A stretch of DNA of 9,460 bases, from positions 1-9,460 of the forward strand of contig JADFTO010000093.1 of NCBI GenBank assembly GCA_022560215.1, read 5' to 3'. This document shows, in pieces, positions 7,136 through 9,460 of this stretch. The stretch's first letter is position 1. Each line of letters starts with the position of its first letter. Position numbers and translations under genes: made by a program. Below the pieces are notes generated by a model that was not told the DNA's origin, ran no database searches, and saw only the letters and a program-made list of their open reading frames with translations. The DNA is from Pseudomonadota bacterium. GTDB lineage: Bacteria; Pseudomonadota; Alphaproteobacteria; Rhodospirillales; 2-02-FULL-58-16.

Positions 7136-7162
7136 ATGGAATGACTTCCTATAGCCTATAGT
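7133..7162 (+). promoter_or_regulatory. Predicted promoter of the histidine kinase gene, with tandem CCTATAG repeat
   Basis: TTGATG (7133-7138, 4 of 6) is followed after 18 bases by TATAGT (7157-7162, 5 of 6). The -10 lies in the second copy of a tandem 7-bp repeat, CCTATAG at 7148-7154 and 7155-7161. The A/T tract at 7103-7125 upstream could act as an UP element. Start would be near 7169. Confidence 0.5.
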
Positions 7163-7237
7163 GACAAGGGAGCATAGGACCAGAGCCGACGCCTTGGCGC
7201 TATTGCCGAGGTGCCTGTTTTCCGTCTTGCCGGATGG

Positions 7238-8320
7238 ATGAATGAGTGCATGCGCCCCTTGTTGCTGACCAGCCTCGGATATCTATTTTTCGCCCTCTCA
7301 TGGCCGCTGGCCGGCGCCATGGCCGAGGGCGAGGCGCCTGCCGCCGGCGAGCGCCAGGTGGTCGCCCAGGCCCCCCCTTCCAGGCCGCCCCAATACGGCG
7401 TCGAGGACGACGGAAAGCCCACGGCCATGTGGACGGCGGACAGGGTCGCCTGGACCATGGGCGGGCTTCTCGCCGCCGCCCTCCTCGCCATGGGGTGGTG
7501 GCGCTATCACTCGACCCTCGGCTTGAACCGCCGGCTGAACGAGACCATGGCGGCCCAGGCGCGGGCGGAGGAGGCCCTGCTCAAGGCCAAGGAGGCCGCC
7601 GAGGCCGCCGACCGCGCCAAGTCCGATTACCTGGCCCGCATGAGCCATGAGTTGAGAACGCCGCTGAACTCGATCCTCGGTTTCGCGCAGCTGATGGAGA
7701 GCGAGACCTTCGGCCCCCTGGGCCACGCCAAATACCGGGAGTATACAGGCGACATCACCGAGTCCGGCAGCCATCTCCTCGACCTCATCAACGACATGCT
7801 CGATATCTCCAAGATCGAGGCGGGGACGATGGAGTTAATCGAGGAAGACGTGGACGTGTCGAAGGTGGTGGCCTACGCCGTTCGAACGGTCCGGGAGCAG
7901 GCGGCGAGGGGGAAGGTGAAGGTGTCGGCCGAGGCGCCGGAAGACACGCCGGGACTGAGGGGCGACGAGATGCGCCTGAAGCAGATACTCCTCAATCTGC
8001 TCTCCAACGCCGTCAAGTTCACGCCGCCCGGAGGCCGGGTGGACGTGGAGACCCACGTGGACGGCGGAAACACCATGGTCTGGCGCATCGCCGATACGGG
8101 CATCGGCATCCAGGCCTCGGACCTGGCCCGGGTCCTCGAGCCCTTCCAGCAGGGGCGCGGGGATATCTACCAGGCGCGCGAGGGCGCCGGCCTCGGCCTC
8201 TACGTGACCGATTCCCTGGTCAAACTCCACGGCGGGATCCTGCGCATCGAGAGCGAGGTCGGCAAGGGAACGACGGTGACCGTGATGTTCCCGCCCGAGC
8301 GCACCCTCCCGGCCACTTGA
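7238..8320 (+). CDS. Membrane-anchored sensor histidine kinase
   Basis: A 360-residue two-component kinase. An N-terminal hydrophobic stretch (~7-28, ending AGAMA) is a membrane segment or signal peptide. A ~40-residue periplasmic part and a second membrane segment (~72-88) follow, then an alanine-rich coiled coil (~95-128). The H-box SHELRTPLNSI carries phospho-acceptor H137. The ATPase domain has the N-box LNLLSNAVKFT (N257), G1 DTGIGI (286-291), F-box EPFQQ (301-305) and G2 GAGLGL (316-321), so the kinase looks active. FGPLGHAKYREY after the H-box is common in alphaproteobacterial kinases. There is no PAS, HAMP or receiver domain, and no response regulator adjoins it. Start: ATG 7238 is chosen; a GTG at 7211 adds nine residues and an ATG at 7250 removes four. 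None has a good ribosome site. What it senses is unknown. Confidence 0.87.
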   Translation: MNECMRPLLLTSLGYLFFALSWPLAGAMAEGEAPAAGERQVVAQAPPSRPPQYGVEDDGKPTAMWTADRVAWTMGGLLAAALLAMGWWRYHSTLGLNRRLNETMAAQARAEEALLKAKEAAEAADRAKSDYLARMSHELRTPLNSILGFAQLMESETFGPLGHAKYREYTGDITESGSHLLDLINDMLDISKIEAGTMELIEEDVDVSKVVAYAVRTVREQAARGKVKVSAEAPEDTPGLRGDEMRLKQILLNLLSNAVKFTPPGGRVDVETHVDGGNTMVWRIADTGIGIQASDLARVLEPFQQGRGDIYQAREGAGLGLYVTDSLVKLHGGILRIESEVGKGTTVTVMFPPERTLPAT

Positions 8321-8345
8321 TCCCTCAAGCGTGCCCCCGGCAGGC

Positions 8346-8672
8346 TCACGCCGGCCGCGGGCCGAACAGGATGACCGCCGCGCCCAGGAAACAGATGGCG
8401 GCCCCGATCAGGTCCCAGCGGTCCGGCCTGGCGCCCTCGACGATCCACAGCCAAAGCAGGGACGAGGCGATATACACCCCGCCGTAGGAAGCATAAGCCC
8501 GCCCGGCGAAGGTCGAATCGACGCGGGTGAGCAAGTACGCGAACAGCGCCAGCGCCGCCATTCCCGGCAGCACCCAGAGCGCGCTTTTGCTCAAGCGCAA
8601 CCACGCCCAGAAGGCGAAACAGCCGCCGATCTCGGCCAGGGCCGCGGCCATGTAGATCGCAAACGAACGCAT
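8346..8672 (-). CDS. ynfA: YnfA/UPF0060 family small membrane protein
   Basis: A 108-residue integral membrane protein with four hydrophobic helices, near 4-24, 31-50, 62-80 and 86-105. It carries the family hallmarks: ALAEIGGCFAFWAWLR (11-26), GRAYASYGGVYIASSLLWLWIVEG (57-80), RPDRWDLIGA and the C-terminal ILFGPRP. YnfA proteins resemble the small multidrug resistance transporters in size and topology, and an efflux role has been proposed for enteric members, but the physiological substrate is not settled. GGAAGGG (8680-8686, read leftward) precedes the ATG by 7 bases. It lies 50 bases downstream of pckA on the same strand, so it may be reached by pckA read-through, and converges on the kinase gene with a 25-base gap. 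Confidence 0.9.
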   Translation of the reverse strand: MRSFAIYMAAALAEIGGCFAFWAWLRLSKSALWVLPGMAALALFAYLLTRVDSTFAGRAYASYGGVYIASSLLWLWIVEGARPDRWDLIGAAICFLGAAVILFGPRPA

Positions 8673-8686
8673 TCGCCCGCCCTTCC

Positions 8687-8716
8687 AAAACCGCCCGGCG
8701 AGGGGACGGGGCGTTT
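8687..8716 (-). terminator. Weak candidate terminator after pckA
   Basis: Read leftward, CGCCC (8713-8709) pairs with GGGCG (8696-8692) across a 12-base loop, followed by GTTTT ending at 8687. The stem is only 5 bp and the U-run four, so it would terminate poorly at best and allow some read-through into ynfA. Confidence 0.25.
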
Positions 8717-8722
8717 AAAGCT

Positions 8723-9460
8723 CTAGGCCGCCGCGCGGATGGCCGCGGCGTTGACCTTGTCGTCCACGTGGCCCTCGAAGCGCTTGAAGTTGTCCTCGAA
8801 ACGCCGGGTCAGTTCCGTGGCCACGGAATCGTAGGCCGACTTGTCGGACCAGGTGTTCTTCGGGTTCAGGGCCTCAGCAGGCACGCCCGGGCAGGTTTCC
8901 GGCACCAGCAAGCCGAAGTTGGGGTCGGGCGACGCCGCCGACTGGGCCAGGCGGCCGTCCAGGGCGGCGTTCACCATGGCCCGGGTGTGGGCGATCTTCA
9001 TGCGCTCGCCGACACCGTAGCCGCCGCCGCTCCAGCCCGTGTTTATGAGCCAGCAATGGGCCTCGTGCTTGGCCATCAGCTCGCCCAGCAGCCCGGCGTA
9101 CACCGTCGGATGGCGGGGCATGAAGGGGGCGCCGAAACAGGTGGAAAACGTGGCCGTCGGTTCCTTCAGGCCTGTTTCCGTTCCCGCCACCTTGGCGGTG
9201 TAGCCGGACAGGAAGTGGAACATGGCCTGTTCCGGGCTCAGCCGGCTGACGGGCGGCAGGACGCCGAAGGCGTCGCAGGTCAGCATGATGATGTTCCGGG
9301 GATGGCCGGCCATGCCGGTGAGGGACGCGTTGGGGATCAGCTCTATGGGATAGGAGGCCCGGGTATTCTCGGTCAGCGAGGCGTCGTCCAGATCAAGGGT
9401 GCGGTCGTCCATGTCGATGACCACGTTCTCCAGGATGGTGCCGAAGGAGCGCGTGGTGGC
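8723..9460 (-). CDS. pckA: Phosphoenolpyruvate carboxykinase (ATP), C-terminal part
   Basis: The last 245 residues of the ATP-dependent PEP carboxykinase, which converts oxaloacetate plus ATP into PEP, CO2 and ADP as the first committed step of gluconeogenesis. The gene starts beyond the right edge. Visible family segments: RSFGTILENVVIDMDDR at the window edge, LTENTRASYPIELIPNA with the substrate-contact arginine, HPRNIIMLTCDAFGVLPPVSRL, FHFLSGYTAKVAGTE, FGAPFMPRHPTVYAGLLGE and LINTGWSGGGYGVGERM, then the normal C-terminal helical tail. The kinase-1a P-loop (GLSGTGKTT in this family) would be upstream and outside the window. The frame stays open to the edge, so the internal GTG at 9424 is not a start. 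The gene ends in TAG. Identity is secure, and ATP rather than GTP use follows from the family type. Confidence 0.96.
   Translation of the reverse strand, partial: ATTRSFGTILENVVIDMDDRTLDLDDASLTENTRASYPIELIPNASLTGMAGHPRNIIMLTCDAFGVLPPVSRLSPEQAMFHFLSGYTAKVAGTETGLKEPTATFSTCFGAPFMPRHPTVYAGLLGELMAKHEAHCWLINTGWSGGGYGVGERMKIAHTRAMVNAALDGRLAQSAASPDPNFGLLVPETCPGVPAEALNPKNTWSDKSAYDSVATELTRRFEDNFKRFEGHVDDKVNAAAIRAAA

Noticed and set aside
7211..7237. GTG at 7211 as the kinase start
   Set aside because: No ribosome site at suitable distance, and the added residues precede the hydrophobic segment without extending it. It remains possible, so it is recorded in the gene entry.
7238..8320. Calling the kinase ChvG because of nearby pckA
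   Set aside because: It is far too short and lacks the HAMP domain and large periplasmic sensor region expected of ChvG.

Overview
The window is GC-rich (low-to-mid 60s percent by eye) and densely coded, with third-position G/C bias throughout. The gene families suggest an alphaproteobacterium, plausibly in or near Rhodospirillales. The main clues are the histidine kinase, whose FGPLGH..YREY..DI segment after the H-box is common in alphaproteobacterial kinases, the ATP-type PEP carboxykinase and the gltBD pair. This placement is an inference from protein style, not from a marker gene.

Layout. (1) Positions 1-1838, plus strand: the C-terminus of the glutamate synthase large subunit (gltB), then a complete small subunit (gltD), the end of an ammonia-assimilation operon. 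(2) Positions 1839-1991: a short convergent spacer with no convincing gene or terminator. (3) Positions 1992-2681, minus strand: a GntR/FCD-family regulator. (4) Positions 2682-2841: a compact divergent control region. It has two back-to-back promoters whose -35 boxes lie 2 bp apart, repeated ATTGGT/ACCAAT half-sites on both flanks, and a long hairpin in the leader of the rightward transcript. (5) Positions 2842-7077, plus strand: a substrate-binding protein; a tandem hairpin region ending in a strong intrinsic terminator; a permease, an ATPase and a second, different permease with overlapping start/stop codons (a NitT/TauT-like ABC importer); and a fumarylacetoacetate-hydrolase-family enzyme closest to fumarylpyruvate hydrolase. 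(6) Positions 7078-7237: an A/T-rich promoter region with a perfect palindrome and a tandem repeat. (7) A membrane-anchored hybrid-less histidine kinase with no response regulator beside it. (8) On the minus strand, ynfA (UPF0060) and the C-terminal part of pckA, which runs off the right edge.

How the genes may work together: the central block (gntR, importer, hydrolase) reads as one catabolic or scavenging unit. The importer would bring in an organic acid, the FAH-family enzyme would cleave or isomerise the acid or its product, and the FCD-type regulator would sense a related carboxylate and control both divergent promoters. The substrate is not determined by the sequence. The outer genes (gltBD, kinase, ynfA, pckA) appear to be ordinary chromosomal neighbours. 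No intergenic stretch exceeds about 200 bases, and I saw no tRNA, rRNA, insertion sequence, phage gene or CRISPR array.
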